Below, in pieces: positions 17,657 to 28,500 of a stretch of 57,500 bases of DNA. Source of the DNA: Crenobacter oryzisoli (GTDB taxonomy: Bacteria > Pseudomonadota > Gammaproteobacteria > Burkholderiales > Chromobacteriaceae); contig NZ_JAUEDK010000030.1 in NCBI RefSeq assembly GCF_030385785.1, positions 1 through 57,500 on the forward strand. Reading direction: 5' to 3'. Every line of letters starts with the position of its first letter. Position 1 is the first letter of the stretch. A program made the position numbers and the translations under genes. The notes under the pieces were generated by a model. It made no database searches, was not told the origin of the DNA, and saw nothing but the letters and a program-made list of their open reading frames with translations.

Positions 17657-18022
17657 ATGAACCTAAGCTACCCCTACAGCATCGACGGACGCGGACGCAC
17701 CGCAGAGTGTTCAGAGGAAGTCTGGGTGCGCGGCCTGATCGAACAGGTGCTTTTCACCTCGCCGGGTGAGCGGGTAATGCGGCCGGATTTCGGCAGCGGC
17801 GTGATGCAGCTCGTGTTCGCTCCCAACAGTCCCGAGCTGGCCGCCGCCACCCAGATGCTGGTGCAGGGGGCGCTGCAGCAATGGCTGGGCGACATCGTCG
17901 TCGTCGAAGATGTGGCTGTGGAAGCCGTGGATTCCACGCTGCGCGTGACCGTGCAATACCTCATCCGCCGCAGCCAGGTGAGGCAGCAGCAGACCTTCGA
18001 GCGAGGAGGAATCGGCTCATGA
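17657..18022 (+). CDS. Baseplate protein gp25/GPW family (Afp9-like)
   Basis: 121 residues with the gp25 signature: LIEQVLFTSPGERVMRPDFG, then FAPNSPELAAATQMLVQGAL and VEAVDSTLRVTVQYLIRRS. The Glu of the conserved E-P-R-like segment appears as PGERVMRPDFG. It links baseplate wedge and sheath in contractile tails. Starts 7 bases after the PAAR gene and overlaps the gpJ gene by 4 bases. Confidence 0.92.
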   Translation: MNLSYPYSIDGRGRTAECSEEVWVRGLIEQVLFTSPGERVMRPDFGSGVMQLVFAPNSPELAAATQMLVQGALQQWLGDIVVVEDVAVEAVDSTLRVTVQYLIRRSQVRQQQTFERGGIGS

Positions 18023-20664
18023 CGCGCTATACCTGCTGCGACGAACTGCGGCGCAATGCGGTCGATGAACACCCGACGCTCAACGGCATCGATTACCTCG
18101 AAGTACTCGACGGCGATGCGCCGGCTGGCAGCCCTCGCCAGCGCACCTTGCTATTGCGCTGTCTGAAGCCGGCGCCTGCCCTGACCTTGGACAATGTCCG
18201 GTTGACCGGTGGCGAGCGGGTACGCGACGTGCACATCGAATGGATCGCCGTTGCCGCCAGCCCGCCGGTGGCCCCTTTCACCACGGCCGCCGAGCAGACC
18301 TTCTTCAAGGGTTTGCCCTCGGCGGATCACGTGCTGTTGGTGCGTACCGATTCGAATGGCGACTACTCGCCGTATCAATTGGGTCTGCAACGTTCGAAGA
18401 CCGATACCCGAGCCCCGTCCGGATTCGATCCGCGGCTGGCGGGGGTAACGTTTTCGTTCAAGGTCGAATGTCCGAGCGACTTCGATTGCCGGCCCTGCCA
18501 TACCTGCATGGAATCTGCCATCCCGGTGCCGGATATCAACTATCTGGCCAAGGACTACGCCAGTTTTCGTCGCCTGATGTTGGACCGCATGACCCAGCTG
18601 CTGCCGGCTTGGCGGGCTGGTACGCCGGCCGATCTCGGTGTCACGCTGGTGGAATTGCTGGCCTACGCTGGCGATCAGCTTAGCTATTGGCAGGACGCCG
18701 TCGCCACCGAGGCCTATTTGGAGACGGCGCGGCGGCGCACCTCCTTGCGCCGTCATGCCTTGCTGGTCGACTACGCACTGCATGAAGGCAGCAACGCCCG
18801 AACCTGGGTGCAGCTGGTGCTGGAGGAAGGTGTTCCGAATGCCACCGTCCAGCTTACTGGACTGAGCTTCCTGTCGCGCGTGCCACGGCTGCCCGCGCGC
18901 ATCGCTGCCGACCCGCTCTCGCGCGATAATCGTGACGCTTTCGCCGCCCAGCCGACGGTGTTCGAGCCGCTGCATCCGCAGGGCGAGTTGCAACTCGATG
19001 CCTCGACCACGGTGACGCTCTATGCCACTCACCACGAGATGCATTTCTACACCTGGGGCGACCGTCGCTGCTGCCTGCCCAAGGGCGCGATGTCGGCCAC
19101 ATTGAGAGGGCACCTCGATACGCTGCAGGTGGGGGATGTGCTGATCTTCGAAGAAGTGAAGGGGCCGTTTACCGGCGTGGCCAGCGATGCCGACCCCGCG
19201 CATCGTCATGCGGTGCGGCTGACGGCCATTCGTCTTATGGATGACGCCAATCCACTGGTCGACCCCCTCAATGACGCGCCGATCACCGAGATCGAGTGGG
19301 CCAGCGCCGACGCGCTGCCCTTCGCGTTGTGCATCTCCGCACGAACCGATGACGAACATGGCGCGCGCTTCATCGACGACGTCAGCGTGGTGCGCGGCAA
19401 CATCATACTGGCCGACCACGGCCTGACCGTACTCGGTGAGTCGCTCGGCGCTGTGCCCGGCGCACGCCTGCGGTTCCCGGTCGTGCAAAGCGCCGATCAC
19501 TGCCTGCCGCCCACGGCCGAGCCCCTGCCGGTGCGTTACCGCCCGGGGCTGGCAAAGTATCCGTTGACCCATGCCGCGACCATTCAAAAGTTCCTCGTCG
19601 TCCCCGGCCGCAGGATGCGCATACGTCAGGTCTTTGACCCCAACGCGCCGGCGACGCAGGCCTTCAAATGGGATAACGCCGACGTGCTACCGGTCGTTCG
19701 GCTCACCAGTACCAGCGAGTTCGGCGGCAAACCTGTACAGGAATCGTGGGGGGCGCAGCGAGATCTTCTCAATAGCACGGAGGAGGACCTCCACTTCGTG
19801 GTGGAAAGCGAGCACGACGGCTCTGCCTCTCTGCGCTTCGGTGATGGCCAACACGGCCGCCGGCCCGAAAGCGGTATGAGTTTCGTTGTCGACTACCGGA
19901 TCGGGCAGGGGGTGGCCGGCAATATCGGCGCCGACGCGCTCGCGCATGTGGTGACCGATGACGTACGGCTTGCCGCAGTGCGCAACCCCCTTCCCGCGCG
20001 CGGTGGCAGCGAGGCGGAGGGCGCGGAGCGGATTCGTCGCCGGGCGCCGCAGGCTTTCCGCATCCAGGAACGCGCCGTGACGCCAGACGACTACGCTGCC
20101 GTCACCGAACGCTTCGACGATGTGCAGCGTGCAGCCGCCACCCAGCGCTGGACCGGCAGTTGGCACACCCTATTCATCACGATCGACCGCGAAGGCGGCG
20201 AAGCGATGGACGATCACTACCGCGCAGAGCTCGATGACTTCGTCGAGCCCTATCGCATGGCCGGCCACGACGTCGCCTTCAACGACCCGATCTATGTGCC
20301 GCTGGAGCTAGAAATGACGGTATGCGTGACATCGGATCATTTCCGTAGCGACGTCCAAGAGGCATTGCTGCAGGTATTGGGCAAACGGGATTTGCCTGAC
20401 GGCCGGCGCGGCTTGTTCCATCCGGATGAGCTCACCTTCGGCCAAGCGGTGTACCTGAGCACGATCTATGCCGCTGCGCGTAGCGTGCCGGGGGTGGAGA
20501 CGGTCGAGATCACCCGTTTTGGGCGGCAGGGTCAAACCGACGACCTGCGCGCGCTGCACGAGGGCGTGATGAGGTTGGGGCGACTGGAAATAGCCCGGCT
20601 CGACAATGACGTCAATTTCCCGGAGCGGGGCGTGTTGCGGCTCCATCTCCACGGCGGCAAGTAA
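18019..20664 (+). CDS. Baseplate wedge protein, gpJ-type (Afp11-like)
   Basis: 881 residues from ATG 18019, which overlaps gp25; a longer open frame upstream is only a shadow of gp25. The N-terminus has a cysteine-rich patch (CCDEL; later CPSDFDCRPCHTC, about 150-163). The central part carries the wedge signatures DINYLAKDYASFRRLMLDR and ADLGVTLVELLAYAGDQLSYW. The C-terminal part has RIRRRAPQAFRIQERAVTPD followed by DYAAVTERF, the gpJ-like domain. It should form the baseplate arms that trigger contraction. Confidence 0.9.
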   Translation: MTRYTCCDELRRNAVDEHPTLNGIDYLEVLDGDAPAGSPRQRTLLLRCLKPAPALTLDNVRLTGGERVRDVHIEWIAVAASPPVAPFTTAAEQTFFKGLPSADHVLLVRTDSNGDYSPYQLGLQRSKTDTRAPSGFDPRLAGVTFSFKVECPSDFDCRPCHTCMESAIPVPDINYLAKDYASFRRLMLDRMTQLLPAWRAGTPADLGVTLVELLAYAGDQLSYWQDAVATEAYLETARRRTSLRRHALLVDYALHEGSNARTWVQLVLEEGVPNATVQLTGLSFLSRVPRLPARIAADPLSRDNRDAFAAQPTVFEPLHPQGELQLDASTTVTLYATHHEMHFYTWGDRRCCLPKGAMSATLRGHLDTLQVGDVLIFEEVKGPFTGVASDADPAHRHAVRLTAIRLMDDANPLVDPLNDAPITEIEWASADALPFALCISARTDDEHGARFIDDVSVVRGNIILADHGLTVLGESLGAVPGARLRFPVVQSADHCLPPTAEPLPVRYRPGLAKYPLTHAATIQKFLVVPGRRMRIRQVFDPNAPATQAFKWDNADVLPVVRLTSTSEFGGKPVQESWGAQRDLLNSTEEDLHFVVESEHDGSASLRFGDGQHGRRPESGMSFVVDYRIGQGVAGNIGADALAHVVTDDVRLAAVRNPLPARGGSEAEGAERIRRRAPQAFRIQERAVTPDDYAAVTERFDDVQRAAATQRWTGSWHTLFITIDREGGEAMDDHYRAELDDFVEPYRMAGHDVAFNDPIYVPLELEMTVCVTSDHFRSDVQEALLQVLGKRDLPDGRRGLFHPDELTFGQAVYLSTIYAAARSVPGVETVEITRFGRQGQTDDLRALHEGVMRLGRLEIARLDNDVNFPERGVLRLHLHGGK

Positions 20665-20679
20665 TCCACAGGTGACGGC

Positions 20680-23457
20680 ATGGACGAGAACGACGATTGC
20701 GGCTGTTGTGCCGGCCTGGAAGCGGAGACGCCGAAGCGACTCGACAACCGGCCCGGTCTGCCCTCGATTGCCTATCGCGTCGGGCGCCACGGCGATTTCC
20801 GCGCCTCCCTGCTGGCGCGGCTGTCCTCGACCGACTTCCCGGCGCTCGCGCGGCTCACCGCCCGTGCTGACGATGACTTCACGATCGCGCTGTGCGATGC
20901 CGCGGCCACCTTACTGGACGTGCTGAGCTTCTACCAGGAGCGTATCGCCAACGAAAACTTCCTGCGCACCGCGAGCGAGCGCCGCTCGATTCTCGAACTG
21001 GCGCGCTTGGTCGGCTACCAGCTCGCACCCGGGGTGGCCGCCTCGACCTGGCTGGCGTTTTCCTTGCAGGAGGCGCCCGGCCTGCCGGGGCAAGCGCTGG
21101 CTCCCGTGCCGGTGCCGACGGGCACGCGGGTGCAGAGCGTACCTGGGCCCAATGAACAACCCCAGACCTTCGAAACGGTGGAGACGATTGAGGCGCGTGC
21201 GACCTGGAACGCCATGCCGATGCAAACCACCATCGCCTGGCAGCCGCAACGCGACGACACCGACCTCTATCTTTCCGGCGTGTCGACCGGCCTAGTGCCG
21301 GGCGACGCGCTGCTCATCGTCGGGCAGGAGCGCGCGGTGGCCCTTCGCTCCGAACGATGGGATGTCCGGATCGTGGCGAAGGTCGAGCCCGACATCGCGC
21401 AAGGCATCACCCGCGTCAGCTGGCACGAAGGCCTCGGCAGCACTTCGACCCTCCCGGCACAGGACTCGCCGCGGGTCTACGTGCTGCGCCAACGCGCAGC
21501 GGTGTTCGGCTACAACGCCCCCGATCCGCGCCTGATGGGGCGTAGAGGAACCGCGCTGTCCACCTTGGTGAACGACATCAATGCCGGCGCAGGTATGAAA
21601 TGGAAGAATTACAAAATCGGCGGGAAATCAATTGATCTTGATGCCGCCTACCCCAAGATCACGGCCAACAGCTGGGTGGTGCTGGTATCGCACGGGGCAG
21701 ACGGCAGCACTTCACTGCCTGGTGACGTGGAACTCTTTCGCGTTAACGCGGTATCGGTGCTGTCGCGAACTGACTTCGGGCTCAGCGGAAAGGTTACCCG
21801 TATCACACTGGACGGCGACATCCCGACGAGCGGCACCATTCAGGGCACTTTGGTGTTGGCGCAGGGCGAAGAGCTGGCCGTCGCGGCACGTCCACTGAAG
21901 TATCCGGTGTTCGGCCAGCAGCTCACCTTCGGAAGCCTGCAAAAGGCACTGGCTCCTGAACAAGCGCTGGCGCTGAGCGGCAAGTTGCAACGCATCGGCA
22001 TTGCCGCCCAGGGACTGACCTTGACGCTGGATGGCGGCGGTTCCCCTGTGCCCCTAATGCCGTATGACTCGCTGCAAATGATTGCGGTACCGCTCAAGCG
22101 GGATGGCCTTACGACCGTTCAACTGTCACCGGAGGAACTCGGTGCGTCAGTCGGAAAGGCTGAACTGCTCCGCCTGAGCTTGCGTGATCGTGACGGTGCG
22201 ATCGGCATACTTGATGTGACGGGTGACCAAATCTTCCTGCAGCCGGCGTTGGAGAAGGACAAGACCCTGGCGGAAATCGTCTTCATCGACGAGAAGGTCG
22301 GTGCGGTCGAGCACGGCCGCGATGGCACCACGCTGCATCTGAAAACCGCCACGCAGCATGTTTATGATCGCCAGAGCGTGCGGGTCAACGCCAATGTAGC
22401 TCCGGCGACCCATGGTGAGACGGTCAACGAAATCCTCGGTAGTAGCACAGCCGGCAAGCCGGACCAGCAATTCATGTTGCGGCAGTCACCCGTCACTCAT
22501 GTGAGCGCCAGTACAGCTAGCGGACGCCTGTCGTCGCTGGCTCTTCGCGTCAACGACTTGCTATGGCAAGAGGTACCCTCACTGTATGAGCAGGGGCCAA
22601 ACGATCGCGTCTTCACCACGGCGATCGACGACAATGGCCATACCACGGTGACCTTCGGCGACGGCATAGAAGGCGCCCGTCCGCCCAGTGGGCAGGACAA
22701 TATCCGCGCCCGTTACCGCAAAGGCATCGGCGCCGGCGGCAACGTCTCCGCCGGCAAGCTGGGCAATCTGCTCACGCGCCCGCTCGGCATCAGCGGCGTG
22801 ACCAACCCGGAACCTGCCCGCGGCGGTCAGGATGCGGAAACCATGGACACCGCGCGTGCGAACGCGCCGCTCACGGTTCTCACGCTGGATCGTGCTGTTT
22901 CCGTGCAGGACTACGAGGATTTCTCCCGAAGCTTCGCCGGCATCGCCAAGGCACATGCCACCTGGATCGCGGCTGGGCCGGGACGCGGCGTGTTCGTGAC
23001 GGTGGCGGGTACGGCGGGTGAGGCGGTCGATGAGTCCAGTGCCGGCAATCTGCTGGCAGCGCTGAGACGCTATGGCGACGCCTTGCTCCCCCTGCGTCTG
23101 GCCAATTATCGGCAAGCGACGTTCCGCCTGCGTGCCGCCGTCAAAGTGGCTCCCGACGCCGAAACCGACATGGTGCTGAAGCGTGCCGAGGAGGCGTTGC
23201 GCAGCGCCTTTGGCTTCGCCGCGCGGCATTTCGGGCAACAGGTGTCGGTCGATGAAGTGGTGGCCGTCCTGCACGGCGTGGCCAGCGTGCAGGCCGTGAA
23301 TGTGATTGAACTGTATCGGCCCGATCAGGGCGTCACGCCCCGTCTGGATCCGCGTCTGTTCGCACGGCTGCCTGAAACCTCTCTCACCGCACTGCCGCAG
23401 GCCGCGGAACTGCTGACGCTCGACGCCGGCCCACTCATCCTGGAGGTCATGCCGTGA
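20680..23457 (+). CDS. Second gpJ-like baseplate wedge protein (Afp12-like)
   Basis: 925 residues, 15 bases after the first gpJ gene. The start reads DENDDCGCCAGLEAETPKRL, again Cys-rich, followed by LDVLSFYQERIANENFLRTA, the wedge signature. The middle (about 250-600) is a beta-rich insertion. The C-terminal part repeats gpJ features: VTFGDGIEGARPPSGQDNIR, then LTVLTLDRAVSVQDYEDFSR. A paralogue or heterodimer partner of the preceding protein is likely. Overlaps the next gene by 4 bases. Confidence 0.87.
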   Translation: MDENDDCGCCAGLEAETPKRLDNRPGLPSIAYRVGRHGDFRASLLARLSSTDFPALARLTARADDDFTIALCDAAATLLDVLSFYQERIANENFLRTASERRSILELARLVGYQLAPGVAASTWLAFSLQEAPGLPGQALAPVPVPTGTRVQSVPGPNEQPQTFETVETIEARATWNAMPMQTTIAWQPQRDDTDLYLSGVSTGLVPGDALLIVGQERAVALRSERWDVRIVAKVEPDIAQGITRVSWHEGLGSTSTLPAQDSPRVYVLRQRAAVFGYNAPDPRLMGRRGTALSTLVNDINAGAGMKWKNYKIGGKSIDLDAAYPKITANSWVVLVSHGADGSTSLPGDVELFRVNAVSVLSRTDFGLSGKVTRITLDGDIPTSGTIQGTLVLAQGEELAVAARPLKYPVFGQQLTFGSLQKALAPEQALALSGKLQRIGIAAQGLTLTLDGGGSPVPLMPYDSLQMIAVPLKRDGLTTVQLSPEELGASVGKAELLRLSLRDRDGAIGILDVTGDQIFLQPALEKDKTLAEIVFIDEKVGAVEHGRDGTTLHLKTATQHVYDRQSVRVNANVAPATHGETVNEILGSSTAGKPDQQFMLRQSPVTHVSASTASGRLSSLALRVNDLLWQEVPSLYEQGPNDRVFTTAIDDNGHTTVTFGDGIEGARPPSGQDNIRARYRKGIGAGGNVSAGKLGNLLTRPLGISGVTNPEPARGGQDAETMDTARANAPLTVLTLDRAVSVQDYEDFSRSFAGIAKAHATWIAAGPGRGVFVTVAGTAGEAVDESSAGNLLAALRRYGDALLPLRLANYRQATFRLRAAVKVAPDAETDMVLKRAEEALRSAFGFAARHFGQQVSVDEVVAVLHGVASVQAVNVIELYRPDQGVTPRLDPRLFARLPETSLTALPQAAELLTLDAGPLILEVMP

Positions 23458-25502
23458 GCTTCGATGCCGAGACGCTCTATCGCCTGCTACCCGCGATTCA
23501 TCGGATCCGCGATGAGGAGCTGGGTGGACCGTTGCGTGCGCTGATCGCCGTCATTGCCGAACAATTGGCGGTGATGGAAGAGAACATCGAACAGTTGTAT
23601 GACGATCAGTTCATCGAAACCTGCGCCGACTGGGTCGTGCCCTACATCGGCGATCTCATTGGCTACCGGCCCCTTTACGGCGAGGTGCTGGGGGTTGGCA
23701 GCCCGCGGGCAGAAGTGGCCCATACCATCGCGCTGCGTCGGCGCAAGGGCACTGCCGCCGTGCTGGAGCAGCTGGCGCGTGATGTGACCGGTTGGAACGC
23801 CCGCGCCGTGGAGTTCTTCCAAACGCTCGCCACTACGCAATACATGAACCATGTCCGGCCACGCAATCACTACGCTCCTGACTTGCGCCAGTGGGAGCCG
23901 CTGGAGCGCATCGGCAGCGCTTTCGACACTGTGGCGCATACCGTGGATGTGCGCCGGATAAGCAGCAGACGGGGGCGCCATAACATTCCCAACGTCGGAC
24001 TCTTCCTCTGGCCGGTCGATGCGTATCCATCCACTCGTTCGCCAGCCGTGCAGGCGGATCCGGTGGATGCCAGGCGTTGGCGCGTGAGCCCGCTCAACCA
24101 TGACATGCCGCTCTATAACCGCCCCGAGTCCGAGGAGCGGATTACCCACATTGCCGAGCCGTTCAATGTGCCGATGCCCTTGTCACGGAGAGTGCTGGAC
24201 CAAGACATAGACACCAAACTCCCCGCTCTGCCGACCTACTACGGCCAGGACCTCAGTCTCGCGGTGTACATCAACGGTGACCCCACACCGGTGCCGGTTA
24301 CCGGCGTGTGTGTGTGCAATCTGGGCGACGACGGCGCAACCTGGGCACATCTGCCCGATAGCAAGATTGCCATCGACCCGGTGTTGGGCCGCATTGCGTT
24401 GCCGGCCGCACCCGCAGCGCCGATCACACGGCTGGAAGTGTCATATCACTATGGCTTCAGCGCACAGATGGGCGGAGGAGAGTACGAGCGCACGGCGAGC
24501 TTTGGAGCAAAGCCCAATCAGACGGTCCTGCACGTGCCCGACGACCACGCCACCATTCAGGCGGCACTCGACCAGTTGAACGGCGACGGTGTGGTGGTTG
24601 TGACGGACAACGGCCGTTATGAGGAGACGCTGACCGTTCATGTCAAGGCGGGCGGTTACATCGAGCTGCGCAGCGAAAACGAGCGACGGGCGTCACTGGT
24701 ATTGACCGGCGGATTCACCGTCAAGGGGGATGTCGATAGCGAATTCGCGCTCAACGGACTACTCGTTAGCGGCCACAATCTGCACGTACCAGCGACGACT
24801 GATAACCACTTGGCACGCTTGAGCATCGTCCATACGACACTGGTGCCCGGCTGGTCGCTGAATCCGAACGGCGAACCTGCGCATCCAGGTGAACCAAGCG
24901 TGATCGTGGACATTGCGGACACGCACTTGACGCTTACGCGCTCCATAGTCGGCGGTTTGCGCACGCATCCGGACGGCAATGTATCGGCCTTTGATTCCGT
25001 CATCGACGCGACAGTCATCAACGGGGTGGCATTCGCCGCGCCGGATGGCAGGTCGGCGGGGGCCCGCCTTTCTCTGATGGGCTGCACGGCCATCGGCAAA
25101 CTGCATGCCGTCTCCATGCCGTTGATCTCAAACAGCCTGGTGTTGGCCGAGCTCGAAGCGGGCGATGGGTGGACCGCGCCGGTTCTCGCAGAACAGAAGC
25201 AGACCGGATGCGTGCGCTTCTCCTGGCTTCCTACCGGTTCACGCGTGCCACAATGCTACCACTGCCTGCCGCAGAACAACGGCTACCCTGCGCCACGCAT
25301 GATGTCATTGCGCTACGGGACCCCCATCTATTGCCGACTGTCGGAAGCGACCGACGCAACCATTCGGCGTGGCGCCGAGGACGAGGACGAGATGGGCGCA
25401 TTTCATCATCTTCACGCAACCGCACGAGAAACCAATGTGCGCCTGCGCCTGGCCGAGTATTTGCGTGCGGGGCTGGAATCCGGCGTTTTCTTCGAGATCT
25501 GA
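23454..25502 (+). CDS. gpI-type tail protein with C-terminal beta-helix
   Basis: 682 residues. The first 220 resemble tail protein I/P2 gpI-type proteins: LYRLLPAIHRIRDEELGG, then ENIEQLYDDQFIETCADWVV and PYIGDLIGYRPL. From about 355 it changes to a parallel beta-helix: VLHVPDDHATIQAALDQLN, followed by many short strands up to about 560. The C-terminus has a Cys-containing loop (CVRFSWLPTGSRVPQCYHC). The gpI part would attach fibres to the baseplate, and the helix may serve as a fibre base or receptor-binding part. Confidence 0.83.
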   Translation: MSFDAETLYRLLPAIHRIRDEELGGPLRALIAVIAEQLAVMEENIEQLYDDQFIETCADWVVPYIGDLIGYRPLYGEVLGVGSPRAEVAHTIALRRRKGTAAVLEQLARDVTGWNARAVEFFQTLATTQYMNHVRPRNHYAPDLRQWEPLERIGSAFDTVAHTVDVRRISSRRGRHNIPNVGLFLWPVDAYPSTRSPAVQADPVDARRWRVSPLNHDMPLYNRPESEERITHIAEPFNVPMPLSRRVLDQDIDTKLPALPTYYGQDLSLAVYINGDPTPVPVTGVCVCNLGDDGATWAHLPDSKIAIDPVLGRIALPAAPAAPITRLEVSYHYGFSAQMGGGEYERTASFGAKPNQTVLHVPDDHATIQAALDQLNGDGVVVVTDNGRYEETLTVHVKAGGYIELRSENERRASLVLTGGFTVKGDVDSEFALNGLLVSGHNLHVPATTDNHLARLSIVHTTLVPGWSLNPNGEPAHPGEPSVIVDIADTHLTLTRSIVGGLRTHPDGNVSAFDSVIDATVINGVAFAAPDGRSAGARLSLMGCTAIGKLHAVSMPLISNSLVLAELEAGDGWTAPVLAEQKQTGCVRFSWLPTGSRVPQCYHCLPQNNGYPAPRMMSLRYGTPIYCRLSEATDATIRRGAEDEDEMGAFHHLHATARETNVRLRLAEYLRAGLESGVFFEI

Positions 25503-25515
25503 CAAGGGGCGCACC

Positions 25516-28500
25516 ATGAGTTTCGATTGCAGTCGATTTACCTTCAACTCCTGGAATGACTTTCTGGGTGTCGTCATGCAGCAGGGGCGGGTGCAGTTGG
25601 ATGCCGACTGGAACGAGTTCGTCTCCCAACTGATCCGCCGCATCCAGGCCGGCACTCTGGACACCTTCGAGCAGACCGTGGTGCCCCGCGTCACGCCCGA
25701 TGGTTTTCGCATCGATTTCAATGATGGAGAGCTCACCATTGGTGTGGGGCGCATCTATGTTGATGGCATTCTTGCCGAGAACCATGGTGCAGCCCCCAAG
25801 AAGTGGGACCCGCGGCTTGCCGAGCAGACGGGCCGTGACGCAATCAACTACACGCAGCAACCTTACTACTACCCTAAGCCCCTGTCCCTGCCTGAAGGTG
25901 AGCCGTTCCTCGTATATCTGGACGTCTGGCAACGCGAGGTCACCTATCTGCAGCACCCCGAGCTGGTCGAAAAGGCGGTCGGCGTCGACACCACCGCACG
26001 GCTTCAGACGGTGTGGCAGGTCAAGGTGCTGTCCAAAATTGGATCCGCGCTATGCGATACGCCGGATAAGGATGTGCCTCGCTGGAGCGATGTGATTCGT
26101 CCGTCCGCGGCCCGCTTGACCACTTCTACTGGCAGTGTCGCGGCCTCGCCGAACCCCTGCCTGATTCCCCCCAGCGGTGGTTACAAAGGTTTGGAAAATC
26201 AGCTTTACCGGGTCGAGATTCATGATGACGGTGTAATGGGTAAGGCCACCTTCAAGTGGTCGCGCGATAACGGCACGGTGCAGAGCCTGATCAGCCAGAT
26301 CAACGCGGCACGCAACCGAATCGTCGTCGACACCGTCGGCCGCGATGCGCTATTGCGCTTCTCGGATGGCGATTGGGTGGAGATCACCGATGATGTGCGC
26401 GAGCTGCATGGCGAGCCCGGCGAGATGCGGCGGATCAAGCTCGGTGGTGGCGTCGATGATGCTACACGCACAATTGTGCTTGATACGGCGCTACCGCTTG
26501 GCGCCTTTCCGACCGGAGCGCAGGACGAAACGAACCCCGCACGTCACACGCGTATCCGCCGCTGGGATCAGTCAGGCCAGGTACTGCGCGCCGACGGCAC
26601 GGTGTTCTGTGACCTCGACGCTGCCGGGAGCACCGGCCTCATCCCGGTTCCGCCAATGGGCACCACGCTGTGCCTCGAAGACGGCATCCAGGTGCAGTTT
26701 GACCTCGTCGGCGACCCCGACGATAGCGGTGGCAGTTTCCACGTCGGCGACCGCTGGTCCTTCGCGGCGCGCACGGCGGATGCTTGGATCGAACCGCTCG
26801 ACCACGCGCCGCCGCTGGGTACGCATCATCACTACGCTCGTTTGGCGGTGGTGAACTCTCCCGAGTCAGTGAGTGACTGCCGGGTATTTTGGCCACCCGA
26901 GCCCACCGCAGGCGAAGGCTGCTCCTGCGATGTCTGTGTCACGGTAGGGGGGCACAACGATGACACGACCACCATTCAGGACGCCATCGGCAAGCTCGCC
27001 GGGAAGGGCGGAGTGATCTGCCTTGGTGCCGGCATCTATCGCCTCAGCGGACCATTGCGCATCAATGGTGCTGGCTCCCTGCGCATTCGTGGCAAGGGAT
27101 GGCGCACGGTGCTTGTCTCCACCGGTCCGGTTATAGCTATACAGGACAGCTTGGGCGTGGTTCTCGAAGACTTTGCGGTCGTGGGTGCGGGAGCGGCCAC
27201 CGGTGGTGAGACTTCCGTTGCCGGCGGCGCGAATCAGGATCTGGTTACCGCCAGCAACACGGTGGGGCTTGAACTGGATCATCTTTATCTCCTGGCACTC
27301 TCCTCAGGAGTCGGCCGTGCCGCTGTCAAGCTCGACGGCTACGCGCTGGACACGCGGGTGCATGAATGTGCCATCGTAGCCGACGTCGGCATCACGGGGG
27401 GCATGGCTAACCCAGAGGTCTCGAGCAAAGAGGGACTACTCACCGCGAGCCTGTCCATCTCCGACAACCTGCTAGTGTGCAACCGTGTAGGGCTGCAAAT
27501 GGGCAAGGGGTCTTTTCATTACGGAGATAACACCCTCTCCCGCAACCTTGTCTTGGGATCACGAGAATCAGGCTTCGTCGCGCAGGGTGGGGCATTGCTG
27601 GGTTCGTCTTTCCGCATTGATGCCAACAGCCTGTACGTCGCCGGCAATGGCATCGTCGCCGGGGTCGACGGTTTGCGCATTACCGACAATGAGATACGCA
27701 GTAGCAGGGCGCGCGAAATCAGTAATGGCATCGGGAGCAGTAACGGCATAGTGCTGGCGGCCGGACTAGATCCATCTGGTATTGAGCATGTCTGGATTAC
27801 CAGCAATCGACTTGCCGAGTTTCCGGGCAACGGCATTGAGGTGCAGGTACCAGTTGGCTCGGCCATCATCAAACAAAATGTCGTGGAGCACACATATGGC
27901 GGCATCGTGTTCGTCAAGGCTGGCGCGAGCAGCCACTTATCCATCGAAAACAACCAGCTGCTGAACATCGCCGAGGGCTACGATCCCCAGGGCGGATCGG
28001 TGGTTGGCATCCAGGTCCTGGCCGCGCGCGAGGTGGACATCGTTGGCAATATCGTGAACAACTTTGCCGGAGATGCGTGGGTGGCGAGCGACCGTGTCGC
28101 CATTCGGGTGGCCGCTAGCGGCGATGTCCGCATTTCGGGTAACCGCCTGAGCGAACTGGGGCCGAGGAAGCCGAGACAAGAGCACCTAGGATATGTCGCA
28201 GGCATTGAACTTCAACCGCCGTACACCCGTGCGGTGCTCAGCGAGAACTTCATCTCCCGTAGCACAGCGGACAACCTGGTGCCATCGCAATGGCATGCGA
28301 TCCGGATCATGCCACCCTCCCGGGAGAACTTCCTGTTCGCGGCTGGCGCGACTATATTCCCCATGGACAATGGGTTCTACTTGTTAACAGGCTCGCGGCT
28401 GCAAACGCTGTCCGCTGCACCGCCGGAGAGCCTTTCCATTCGTGGCAATCAAGGTACAGCCCGCGAGATAACATTGCCGCTCGTGGTCGCAATGGGTGTC